Shown here in pieces: positions 53,611-63,790 of a DNA stretch of 64,000 nucleotides. The stretch covers positions 87,798,020-87,862,019 of the forward strand of contig OX235272.1 in the NCBI GenBank assembly GCA_944472155.2. The letters run 5' to 3'. The notes beneath the pieces were generated by a model. It ran no database searches. It was not told the DNA's origin and saw only the letters and a list, made by a program, of their open reading frames with translations. Within the stretch, counting starts at the first letter, position 1, and each line of letters begins with the position of its first letter. A program made the translations under genes and the position numbers. Origin of the DNA: Trichobilharzia szidati. Lineage: Eukaryota > Platyhelminthes > Trematoda > Strigeidida > Schistosomatidae.

Positions 53611-54769
53611 ATTTGATCTTGTCAACTTTAAATACGTTAGTTGAACGGAGCAAAGTAAATGGCAGTCTTCAACCTCTTGGACGAGTGAAAGTGCTTTAGC
53701 ATTTGAAGAATGGTTGAAGGGTTCAATTTCCAAGGGGAATACCATCATTCGCTGGAAATACAGGTAAACCTAGCAGAGGAGTTCCAAAATGGACAAAAAT
53801 GTGTATCCTTGATTCCATTGCTAGTCACCTCCAACCAAAATAGCCTAATTGTAGACAGATTAATCAAAGCACTTTAAAGAAGAGTTAGAAAACTATTAGT
53901 CAGAAAAAAACAGCTTGATGTAAAAATTACAGTTAATCTAAAAGATTCATTTCAAAGAATTCAGGAGAGTAGATGAAGCGTTCCGCTCTCTTCATCCCTT
54001 CTACAGTACAATAGCTCACAGAAACCTAAGGAATCAAGATACTTAGAAAAGCGTCTCTCTCCGAATATCAGTACTTTTGAAACCAAACTTGTGTCAATAT
54101 GTGATACTGTATATTCGTCAAACCAATACAAATGTATGAGTATCCTGCATTTACGAATTTATATGAACTTCCGGAGATCAAGTACATTAGGAGGCTTCAT
54201 AGAAATTTTTGATTTTGGTTCCTTTAGAACATTTCTAAGAATTTAGGCGCAAAGGAAGGCAAATATTTGACCGACTTAATAATTTCATCACTCTACGTAA
54301 AAACAAGGTTTCCTGTGATAACATTTTGGGTATTTCACTGAAACTTAAAATACTGGAATTATTTAGACTAGAAGAATCAGCTACCACAAAATGATTTCAG
54401 GTGGGCAGTGACGTGTATAGCAGGAGAAAATTGTTTTGTGATGCTTTTACAAAGGATATCTGATGTATTCCTAACTAATTATATAATTCTTTATTTTGCC
54501 TACTTTATGACTTCACCAATATGAGTTTAATCAAGTTCTGTGAACTCCAACTTTTCCTTAGTCGCACATTCCTGTAGTTTGAGGCTGGTGATTTTCTTGT
54601 TATTGCTCATCACCTTTAGGAAACTACACTTTATTGGGATTAGACATTGTATTTCTGAAAATCATTGAATATTTCTTAATTTAATACGTATATATGGTTC
54701 CAAGAATTGACACATGCGCCACTGAAGGCATTTCCATTTGGATGCTGAAGACTATCATCAATAGCTATC
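53611..54769. other. Unassigned, possibly decayed coding
   Basis: Fragments such as SALAFEEWLKGSISKGNTII (53690-53750) and a 54240-54400 frame look protein-like but match no family I can name, and every frame is broken. Possibly an old LINE linker region. Confidence 0.3.
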
Positions 54770-55445
54770 TTCTCTAGCTTGGTACTGAAGATCAGGAAGG
54801 TTAAGAAACAAGAAAGTTTAGTGAAAGTTGAATGAGCGAAATATGGTTTGTTTATTCGAACTGACCTCCATTTTGGAGAGAAAATATAATGGCGTCTGTC
54901 GCCTAATCATACTTTGGTTGGCAGAGGACTGGATAAAAACAGTAAAAAGCATTATTGGGATTTACGCTGATGTTTTTATTCACAGACTTTGCGCTTTGTA
55001 ACCCAGTTTTTCTGGTTCGCTGTCTGGTGAGGAAATAAACGACCCACATACTTTCACTCCGTTTTCTGATATTCTCGAGTCAGTTACCGCACAGAGGATT
55101 CCGAGGCACAGATTTGTCTTCTAGAATCAGTATTACGTTCAGAATACTTTGTCGATTTGAACATTTGATATCAGCCAACAACTTACCGCTCAAAAAATAC
55201 GGGAAAAGAAATGGAAATGTGGCGGACATACTCTGAGGAGAGTGCTGAATGACCTAGCATACCAGACCCTACAGTGGAATTAGAATGGGAAGCGAAGAGT
55301 TTAGTATATGAGTGTGAAGTGGTAAGGAGGATGTAAAGATGAAATGGAAGCCTTATTAGCAGTTGTGAAGCCCGTTGAAAATGATGTACAACGGATGTGC
55401 ATCACTGAACCCCTGTGTCTCAAATGGAAAATAAAGACAGAAAAC
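54770..55445 (+). pseudogene. RTE-A LINE 3' remnant, strongly decayed
   Basis: Clearest at 55190-55300: KKYGKRNGNVADILRRVLND (canonical 'KRRWRWIGHTLRK'), LQWN*NGKRRV, then VKPVENDVQRMCITEPLCLK near the 3' end. Upstream match is loose. Confidence 0.5.
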
Positions 55446-55599
55446 TGATAGTTGTTCACCATACGATTAGGATTAAAAGTCATCTAAACCACAGTTTATG
55501 AAGTTATCTCACTCTATATATGTCACTGATTTTAATAGGATAACTAAAACTTGTTTATTCAACACTTTAGCACCCTTGAAACGTTTTATATCAACTTAG

Positions 55600-56035
55600 T
55601 AGAATTTATTTGTTTCAAGTTTTCGATCATGGATTGATATCAATCGAAGATCCACTGAAAACTACTGCGTACTGGACAACTGTTTCATCCTGGTTTGAGA
55701 CTCATCATCAGCACGTACCCACTGGGTGTCAAACCCAGGACTTTCCGATTACAAGTCGAGCCCACAGACTTGAGACAGAGAGCCCATTCAATGGCTAGTC
55801 CACGAGTTCTAACTTTCATTAATTCGTCATTCTAGCGTGACCACCAACCAGTGTCACTGGCGAGTTTTTGTCCTCACTCCTGACCAAGTAGACCCCACTG
55901 GTCATGACATCTAACTAGAACTCGAGTCAACTTCATCTTACAGCCAGGCACTAGACAGTCTTTAACTGATATCGATCCGCCATCAAACTTGAAACAAAAT
56001 CAAAGCCCCACAAACAAATTCATAAGAGTTTATTT
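55600..56035 (-). mobile_element. SINE-H full copy plus forward tail
   Basis: Minus-strand full unit 55600-55955 (5' block CTAGTTAGATGTCATGACC at right, GTGGTCACGCTAGAATG, B box GGGTTTGACACCC, hammerhead). A plus-strand tail follows (55965-56030: CTTTAACTGATATCGATCC). Another fold-back arrangement. Confidence 0.75.
55669..55718 (-). ncRNA. Hammerhead ribozyme, C3-substituted, good fold
   Basis: Minus strand: stem I GUGCUG with CAGUAC, AUGAUGA (C3 to A only), stem II GUCUCAAACCAGGAU (GU-tolerant pairing), GAAACAGUUGUC then CAGUACGC. All segments and the UC before the cut are present. Confidence 0.6.
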
Positions 56036-56584
56036 GATTCAAATCTGAACAAGTTAGGGATTTTTATTCCTCTCCGAAAAATTTATTAAAAAAATAAAAT
56101 AAAATACACCAAAATAGGATTAAAATAATCGCCTCTGTTTTTTAATGAAAATGCATCTCCACTAGTCTTTAGGGGTTGTAGTTATCGTTGGATAAATGCT
56201 CACTGTAAAGCTCTGCCCTCTTGATTTTATCTGATTAGCAATGTAAGAGGTTGCTTTTTGTTAGCTTAACTTGCCTGCAATGTTGGTTTTTCTTTTTTCA
56301 TTCCTTTTTCGAAGCCAAATATACTTGAAGACAATTGTTGAAAGTTATATTATTTTTGTTTTTAGTAAAAATTTGAGTCTAACAAACTTAAAGAAATAAC
56401 AATTTTTCTTGCATCTTTTGGGTGGAAACATTAATTTGAAGTTCATTCACAAAAAAAAAAGGTTAACACTGGTTAGAAAAAACATACCCACTCTTTGAAT
56501 TTAATAATTTGTTTTTTATTTGACTGAAACTCGTTTAGAGTATATACACACATAGAAGTTAATAATTTTATTCTATTCATAGTA
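56036..56584. other. Unassigned
   Basis: AT-rich with A and T homopolymer runs. Nothing recognised. Confidence 0.3.
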
Positions 56585-56775
56585 TGTGAGCTGGTGGCTT
56601 GATAATAGAATGTTTGCCAGCCGCGATGCAAATGATACGAGTTTGATTCCCAACTGATTGACTCCTAGACATCGCCTAGCTTAATAGTTCTTAGGGAGTC
56701 GGGGAAAGAGGGATGGTTTGGCAGGAGGCTAGCAATCCAACCTCATAAACGATAATACCATCACCAGTGAGACTT
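56585..56775 (+). mobile_element. SINE-G decayed copy
   Basis: Head GGTGGCTTGATAATAGAATG, B box GAGTTTGATTCCC, body GGAGTCGGGGAAAGAGGG and AGGAGGCTAGCAATCCAAC. The RTE-like 3' end is missing. Confidence 0.6.
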
Positions 56776-56854
56776 GAAATATTCAAGACTGACTTAAAAC
56801 GCAAGAGGTGCAAAAAAGCAGTATAGAACTCGGTTATTTGCACGTAAAAATAAT

Positions 56855-57060
56855 AATTAATATTATCTTAGGGTCTGGGTGAAACATAGGGCCTCAACTA
56901 CACATCTCCATTTCATTCTGTCTCCTGCTGTTTTCCTTAATTGGCCCCACATTTATTCATAAGCTTCCATCTCCTTTCAACGCGATCTCCTCTATGTCAA
57001 CCTCTGGTGCTCAATTCATCAGCTCTCTTGCCTGCGTAATTGTTTGAGACGAGGAGACGA
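56855..57060 (-). mobile_element. RTE-A LINE 3' terminus
   Basis: Minus strand: YE*MWGQLRKTAGDRMKW, RCVVEALCFTQTL ends the ORF, with the TAATATTAATTATTA tail at the left. About 200 nt. Confidence 0.75.
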
Positions 57061-57074
57061 AAGGCGGTCGAAGC

Positions 57075-58135
57075 TTTTGAATAGTGTTTGTTTAAGATAG
57101 CATATATAGAGTCATAACTTAAGATAGTCCGTTATATTGCCGATTGTGTCATCTAATGTACTTTCATTGAATAGATCCCAGTTAGCATTTTTCAACATGC
57201 ACCTGAGATTGGGTAAGTTGTTAGATGTGTAGCATCTTTGTTGTGTTTTCATAGATAGGTGTGAGAAGATTTTAATATGAGTTTTACCGTATATTTTTGG
57301 TAAAACGCGAACAATACAGTGATCAGAGTTAAGTATCGGTGCACGTTTACGTGTTTCATATATTCCTTCGTCGTTTTAGAAAACTAAATCGAGTGTTTTG
57401 TCAAGTCGAATAGGAAATTTGACTATGTTTGTATGACCAAGTGCTTCAAGGAAAGAGCAGTCCCAGGAATTGAAGTCACCAGTAATAACAGATAGAGAGT
57501 TGTCGAAGTTGGAAGCAGCAAACATGGTGAATTCATCAGCAAAACTTGATAGATCTGATAGTGAGCAACTAGGAGTTATGTACATGTTTGTAACAAAGAT
57601 TTGTTTATATTTGGGGAAGTATTCGGGCCGATATTTGACAGTAATACAGTCTATGGAGTCATTTGAGAATGAGAAACAAACATTATTTGAAATAGAACAT
57701 TTGGAGTGAATAAAAGTTACAACGCCACCACCATTTTTCATATTGAAACAGTGACGGTCTTGTCTAAATAATACGAAGTCCTTTAGTGAGATAAGGTTGT
57801 CACGTTTCTTGTAATGTGATTATAGCAGTATTATGATAAGTGTCAGTGGACATCAGAGATTGCAGGTACATTATCTTGTTAGGCAGAGAGCGGCAGTTTG
57901 TGTTCATTATGACAGGAACCGTAGTTAAATGTATTGGTATGCGTTTGAGAGCTCTTAGCCAACCACTACGATGCTTTCTCTTTGATTTCTTTGGAATATG
58001 GAAGTGATTTGGTCTTAAATGATTGATAAAGTTACGAGAGTAAATAACCCTGTTAGAATTGATATTTAGGTGATAAATGATGTGTGTAAACAGTAGATTG
58101 GATGCAATATGTAGATAGTAGAATAGTTGGCCCAA
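57075..58135 (-). pseudogene. CR1L LINE endonuclease domain, nearly intact
   Basis: Minus strand: RKHRSGWLRALKRIPIHL, VIMNTNCRSLPNKIMYLQ (first EN block), IITLQET (catalytic Glu position), then after one frameshift DNLISLKDFVLFRQDRHCF, GGGVVTFIHSK, ITGDFNSWDCSFLEALGH (GDFN block), DKTLDLVF. After one stop comes NSDHCIVRVLPKIYGKTHI (SDH block). The catalytic motifs of an APE-type endonuclease are all visible. The RT half is absent. Confidence 0.85.
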
Positions 58136-58139
58136 AAAA

Positions 58140-58625
58140 TTCGAACAGGCCGCCAGGTGGGATCAGTAGATCGGCATTAGTCAGATAATCTGAACATAAG
58201 AATTTAGCTAGGTGTTGAATGATTGATCGCACAACGATGAGTAATTTAGAGAAAAACTCAACAACTGCCATGAGTACATAAACACACAATCACGCAATAC
58301 AGTGGAACATTGCTACTGTTCTGAAAAGTAACATAGGTAGGTGGATGGAGAGGTTGATTACTGAATCTATGTTCATCGAATCTTCATGTGACCCATGCAG
58401 TAGGAATGACACACAACTGTAGTAACAGATATATGGACAATGAGAAAGAATGGAATTATATCAAAGAAGTTTGAAAGTTATGTGAGCGCCTTGATAATGA
58501 TGACTATGATCAGTAAATAGTGCTCGAGATGTGGTCATCAGTAAATAATACTGCATTACTATGAGCTTTATCAAACAAATTCACTTCACGATGGAATTAT
58601 TTTCCTGCAAGGTATTTGCTCCTCG
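58140..58625 (+). mobile_element. PLE-A 3' end
   Basis: Plus strand: endonuclease remainder SEHKNLARC, MIDRTTMSNLEKNSTTAMST, THNHAIQ, SNIGRWMERLITESMFIESS, then a flank with GTGCTCGAGATGTGGTCATC matching the 27.6 kb arm. It abuts the CR1L 5' break head to head. Confidence 0.8.
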
Positions 58626-58849
58626 TAGATGGGACCATCAATAGCGGATCTTGAGACGCAAAAGCAAATGTTCTAACATATTTTTCTCCACATTTTTCTT
58701 CGAGAAGTGCTCATCAGTGGGCTAGAAAACTAGTTAAGAAAGTACATGAGTACGTGTTGTGATTCAGAGATATAACTGAATTACTAAAATAGTAAAAAAT
58801 GGAGAAAGGTCAGTGCATTATGTTGCACAGGATTTTACGTAACTGCGTT
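58626..58849. other. Unassigned
   Basis: Nothing recognised. Confidence 0.3.
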
Positions 58850-59085
58850 AGTGGCACAGCGTAGACTGCTCGCCAACCACGCCTCATATGGTTCTGGGTT
58901 CGATCCCCCGCCGACTCACTCCTTTACCTCGTTAAACTAGTAATAAGACTGGTAAAGAGGGAAGATTAAGCATGAGGCTAGCAACCCCATCCCGTAAAAA
59001 TGAACACCACTGCTACCGAAACTTCAAGCCTCTAACTTGAAGTCCTGTGTTCCACACTGGGAATATAAAGGAATAAAAAAGCAGT
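58850..59085 (+). mobile_element. SINE-G copy
   Basis: Head GCGTTAGTGGCACAGCG, B box GGGTTCGATCCCCC, body ACTAGTAATAAGACTGG and GAGGCTAGCAACCCCATCC, 3' end TCCTGTGTTCCACACTGGGA and AAGGAATAAAAAAG. Confidence 0.85.
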
Positions 59086-59259
59086 TCAAGCAGGATCTCA
59101 TTCGTGTATAGCATTTTTTAATAGCGAATAATTTTGTTTAGGTTATCACAGGCGTTACACTGAGTAAATATATATTTATCTTGTGATTCTCTCAGTAGAT
59201 TAGTGGATACAATTCTTAGTCTTAAGTTGATTATAAACTTGCTTTTCATCAAGTAAATT

Positions 59260-59690
59260 CTTCTGTTTGGTTTACAGACTTGGCTCATCACCAAAAGCAT
59301 TTCCATTGGGCTGCATACTTTCGTCAACGACTATCTTCTCTGTCACAGTGATGAAGATCACAGGGTCAACCGGAAAGAACTAGCTACACGGAATTCTTGG
59401 AAACGAATCAATCAAGAACCCACTGCTTAACAGATATTCGGACAAATATAGAAGTGGAATTGGACACATACTGAGGAGACTGTTGAGGGACACTGTGCAC
59501 CAGGCTTTAAAGTCCAACTCGAATGAGAAATGAGTCGGAAGTGGGTTTGAGAGTGACATGGAAGAGATAAGACCAATATGCACAATCGTGGAGCCAGCTA
59601 AAGAGGTCTGCAAAGATGTAATGGATGAAATGAACATTTTCTGCTGAAGTCGTATATTCCTCCCAGAGCCTAAGGGATTAATAATAGCAT
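59260..59690 (+). pseudogene. RTE-A LINE 3' remnant
   Basis: RKELATRNSWKRINQEPTA, then decayed 'KWKWIGHTLRR' (KWNWTHTEET), GAS*RGLQRCNG and 3' end GTCGTATATTCCTCCCAGAG. Many stops. Confidence 0.65.
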
Positions 59691-59734
59691 ACTTGCTTTT
59701 AAGAGAAAATAATTGAATTTCAAGTTATATAACA

Positions 59735-59960
59735 AGGATTTCATCATGAGCTGATATTAGTTAGAGAACTATTGAAAAACCTGGAAGTACTGGACAGCTG
59801 TTTCGTCATAGTTTGTGACTCTTCACTGTACGCACTCACTACCACAGTTAGAACCCAGGACTTTCTGGTTACAAGGCGAGCTAGCTTGTAGACCATTAAG
59901 CCACTGGGACCCGAACCAATGACCAGTCCATGAATTCTAACTTCTGCCAATTCACCCTAC
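59735..59960 (-). mobile_element. SINE-H partial copy
   Basis: Minus strand: head with A box in CAGTGGCTTAATGGTC, B box GGGTTCTAACTG, hammerhead, and tail at the left. Head to head with the next copy. Confidence 0.8.
59784..59833 (-). ncRNA. Hammerhead ribozyme, degenerate
   Basis: Minus strand: GUACAGUGAAGA, GUCACAAACUAUGAC, GAAACAGCUGUC, then CAGUACUUCC. Stem II and GAAA kept; box 1 lacks C3. Confidence 0.55.
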
Positions 59961-60190
59961 TGGTCACTGGACAGGGTCCCAGTGGCTTAATGGTCCACGA
60001 GCTAGGTCACCATGTAACCAGAAGGTCCTGGGTTCGAACCCGGGAAGGTGCGTACTGATGGAGAGTCCCAAACTATTCTGATGAAACAGCTGTTCAGTAC
60101 TCCGAGGTTTTCCGATGGTTCTCCAACTAATGTCAGCTCATGATGAAATCCTGTAACCAATCAAATCCCTACAAACCAACACTTGAATAT
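59961..60190 (+). mobile_element. SINE-H partial copy
   Basis: Plus strand: GGGTCCCAGTGGCTTAATGG, B box GGGTTCGAACCCGGG (perfect palindromic T arm), hammerhead, tail CCAATCAAATCCCTACAAAC, ending ACTTGAATAT. Lacks the 5' block. Confidence 0.85.
60049..60103 (+). ncRNA. Hammerhead ribozyme, degenerate
   Basis: GUACUG / CAGUAC stem I intact, AUGGAGA, GUCCCAAACUAUUCUGAU (stem II mismatched), GAAACAGCUGUU before CAGUACUCCG. Confidence 0.55.
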
Positions 60191-61084
60191 ATAACAAAGA
60201 GTTTACTCCACATTATCAAGGCATGAAATTTTCGGCAAACACGTTTTCTGACCAATTGTTTTATATTCTCCTTGATCTTACATCCTAGTGCTCTGTGTGA
60301 AGAATCAGCTACTTATTCGTGATGACAACTTTGGAAATTCTTTTGTTCAAGACACCAGAATTTTTATCAGGTCAAATCTTCATCATCTGTTTCATCGTTG
60401 ATAAAACTAACATTTATCTTCAGTGTTGCTCCTACGAAATCTTTCAGAGTAGTCCATTAGTTCATGGATAAAGAATTAATAGTCAACATAGTTCGTTCAT
60501 TTGTGCTTATCATTAGAAGGAAAGCAAAACAGTAAACTAACGGCAGATAATTCTGATTTATTGAGAAGATAATCTCTGATGATATATGTATATATATATT
60601 CCATTCTTTTTATCAAACAACAATAATTCTACCGTGATAATTTCTATTTATTTCAATCTTATTGTTATATTAGAAAAACAATTATGTTTAATATATTCTG
60701 ATAAAATTATAATTCTCGTTTCTTTGTTTCATACCGCCAAATATATATAGATGTCATATTTGGATAAAAAAGGATGTGAGTCAAAAAATGATGATGAATA
60801 GCCATCGAGACAATGATTTCATTCGAAAAGGAAACTAAATCAATAACATATATAATGATTAGATAAATGATGACTAGAAGTGGAGTCCAGGATGTGCGTT
60901 TTGTCCATTTCGGGACTCATCAACCGAATGTTCTTACATTCCACAATGAGTGATGGTATCCCCACTGGCATACGTTTCTAACATTTGAAACAATGAGTGC
61001 ATAGTCAGAGTCTCAGTGAGAATATCATCACTCTTCTGGGGACGTAGATACGCCCAATTGACGAGTTTCATAATTGAGTCGAAA
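60191..61084. other. Unassigned, AT-rich
   Basis: TA run near 60585-60600. No coding or repeat match. Confidence 0.3.
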
Positions 61085-62230
61085 TACTAATAATAGAGAA
61101 GATTTGTAGTTCAGGTGGATGATTTGCGATTAATAGTGTTCTCTGAGCTGGTTGGTTTAGTTGTGGATACGTTACGTTGATGATACATTTGTAATAATTA
61201 AGAGAATTGATTTAGAATATACTCATAAATTAATAAACAACATATTTGAAGACATCAAATTCACAAGAGAAGAAGAATAAGGTAAAAAATCCCATTTTTA
61301 GATGTCTTAATCAGCAGAACTAACAAAGGAAATTTAGAAACACAAGTATATATAAAATCAAAGCACACAGATCAAATAATCAACTATAGTAGCAATAACC
61401 CAATTACTCACAAAAGAAACTGTGTGCAGATATTGTTTAAAAGAATTCAAATGCACTGTAGGACACCAGCGCTGAAAAGAATAGAAGAAAAATGCCTACA
61501 AACGGTCTTCACAAAATTTCATCAAAAAGTGTTTAAAGTCGAATCACAACACCAACAAGAAACCATCATCAAAGACCACAAGAAAGTTCATTCCACCATA
61601 CATGAGAAATATCTCTGAAATAACAGTTAGAATGCTGAAACCGCTATAGATATAGCACACAAGCCAGTCAAATCGCTTAATTCGATATTATGCAAGCAAA
61701 AGATCCAACGGAAAAAGGGGATAAAATTAATACCATTTACAAAATAAATTGTATGACCTGTAACAGGCATTACATCGGCCAAAGTGGGCGTCCCCTTCAA
61801 ATTAGAATCCAAGAACACAAATCAGCCGTAAAGAGGCAAGATTTGTATTCTTTAGTATCAGTGCATGTAGACAATTATGGTCATCAATTTGATTGGGATT
61901 ATGTCAAAATCTTAGACAGAGGAAACACCAAAAATGCACTCAGGGAATTCCTAGAAGTCTGGTACTCAAACGAATATGCGATTAACAAACATGTTAATAT
62001 ATGCCAAATTTACCGACTACTGAAAAGTAACTCATATGACGAGAAAGTTTAAAATCCAAGTCAATAGAAAATGGTTAATACGCAATTATATCACTCACGA
62101 AGAAATTTAAATCATTTCACTTTATGCTAAATATTGCGCTGAAGATGTTGTCCAGAAGGACGACGAAAGCTCCGCAACTAAACCAACCACCTCAGAGAAC
62201 ACTATTAATTTCAAAACGAAATTCTAATCT
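61085..62230 (+). mobile_element. PLE-C with inverted arm
   Basis: The inverted arm 61093-61155 (reverse of the PLE-C 3' end) leads straight into RYVDDTFVIIKRIDLEYTHK, RT motif C with both Asp (61165-61225). Then come the thumb (many frameshifts), TIYKINCMTCNRHYIGQSGR, PLQIRIQEHKSAVKRQD, HQFDWDYVKILDRGNTKNAL (open frame 61690-62052), REFLEVWYSNEYAINKHV, stop, and the hairpin GTTGTCCAGAAGGACGAC end. Everything upstream of motif C is missing. Confidence 0.85.
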
Positions 62231-62239
62231 TAGATTCCA

Positions 62240-63790
62240 CCAAATTACTCCAAATTAATCTTCAGACGTCGTCAAAAAAGCCAAAATGCCGAAAGAGTTC
62301 AAGAATTTCAGTACAATCAATTAACAGGAAAATCAAAATTGAATGAAAAACAAATCTGTAATGGTCAAAATCTGTGTTCTTTATTTCAAGATCTCGCATC
62401 TGACCACTTCTGTTTGCATATATGAGTTCACCAGTTCATGTACAGCCAAGTATATCAGTTGTTTGACGTATATTCCCTATGAAAGGGTGCAAGAACACTA
62501 TCCAGTCTGGTTCCAGAAAGGCAGCAACCACTGGGTAAGTTATGCCGTAATCGAACGCCTTGCCAACACTGATCATTCCATCTCAACAAACTTTCCTTTC
62601 AAAGTAATCTACGGGATGAAGGACAACCTGTTAAAGTCAATACGCTTTCGTTTTCTTTGCATTACTGAAACTCTAGTCATTCAGGTAAAGAAACTGGAGC
62701 TATGCATACAAGAGGAAATTATTCAATTACTTCTACTATCGTGAAGTATGTGGAAGCCCTAGCGACTAGGATGTTTGAGCCATCTTTATGCGTTCAAAGC
62801 AACAATTCATCATCACATTAAACCTTCCTTGGAAAACTTTTTTTTCATATCAGCGTGGATGTACCATTGTGGTGGTATGATACAGACAATTTGTTCCAAT
62901 GGAATACTATTTTCACATATTCCAACAGTTCAATTCGGCATTTGCAACACAATACAATATACCTATTTGAACATTCTGTTTCATGTTGTTTAATGTGAAC
63001 CAAAATCACACGCTCAGTGATTGGTTAAAGAATATAAAACTATATATATATATATAAACAGCAGTTTGATCACTTGAAAATATACTTTGGCTTCCGTGTC
63101 TTTACGAGTTGATCACGGATTGATATCAGTTAGAGAACCATTGAAAACCAGCACTGGAGTACTGGATAGCTGTTTCATACTAGTTTGAGAATCATCGGGA
63201 GTACGCACCCACCAACAGGACCTTCCGGTTACAAGGCAAGCTCGTATATCATTTAGCCACTGGGACCCGATTCAATGGCTCATGAATTCTAACTTCTACC
63301 AATTCGTGATGCATTTACCGCGACCCCAACCATTGTCGTAGGTGGTACCTCCTTCCTCACACCTGTTTTTCCTTCTGCTGTTATAACAGTAACAACCTAG
63401 TTGGTTTCTAATGGCTCAACTTTTTATCTCCTTGTGACTCTTATATTTCCTTAGAACGCTTACGTAATCCCTTTTCTTCCTTCCTTTCCATGTGCGCCCT
63501 GATTACAACGTGCCCATCAAATTTTTAATCTTATTACGCAACTCTAATACACTTATTTAACTCCTTTTATGCATCGACTAATATTAACAAGTATGTTTGT
63601 GACAACTCATCACTTTTGTTACTACTCTCTTCCATGGAAAAAAATGTATGCAAAATTCAATTGTACAACCAGGGAGGAAACTAAATTCACCAGGAAGAGC
63701 CTCTTCGCTGAACCACATGTTTTATTCGACTCCGAAGTTTTCAGTTCGCCCTCAGCAGTCCTATTATCTAGGGTTAATAAAAGAGGTTAA
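62240..63790 (+). mobile_element. PLE-D copy split by SINE-H
   Basis: Plus frame 62343-62744: LTTSVCIYEFTSSCTAKYIS (GIY-YIG core decayed), RVQEHYPVWFQKGSNH, AVIERLANTDHSISTNF, LCITETLVIQVKKLELCIQE. A second C-terminus-like piece (EALATRMFEPSLCVQSN) follows at 62750-62810. The PLE-D flank at 63400-63735 (GACAACTCATCACTTTTG) ends in a decayed hammerhead-like block (63663-63718). A TA run lies at 63039-63056. Confidence 0.75.
63118..63374 (-). mobile_element. SINE-H inserted in PLE-D
   Basis: Minus strand: 5' part GGTTGGGGTCGCGG, AAGTTAGAATTCATGAGCC, head (B box lost), decayed hammerhead 63155-63207 (GUACUCCCGAUGAUUCUC, GUAUGAAACAGCUAUCC), tail at left. Confidence 0.75.
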
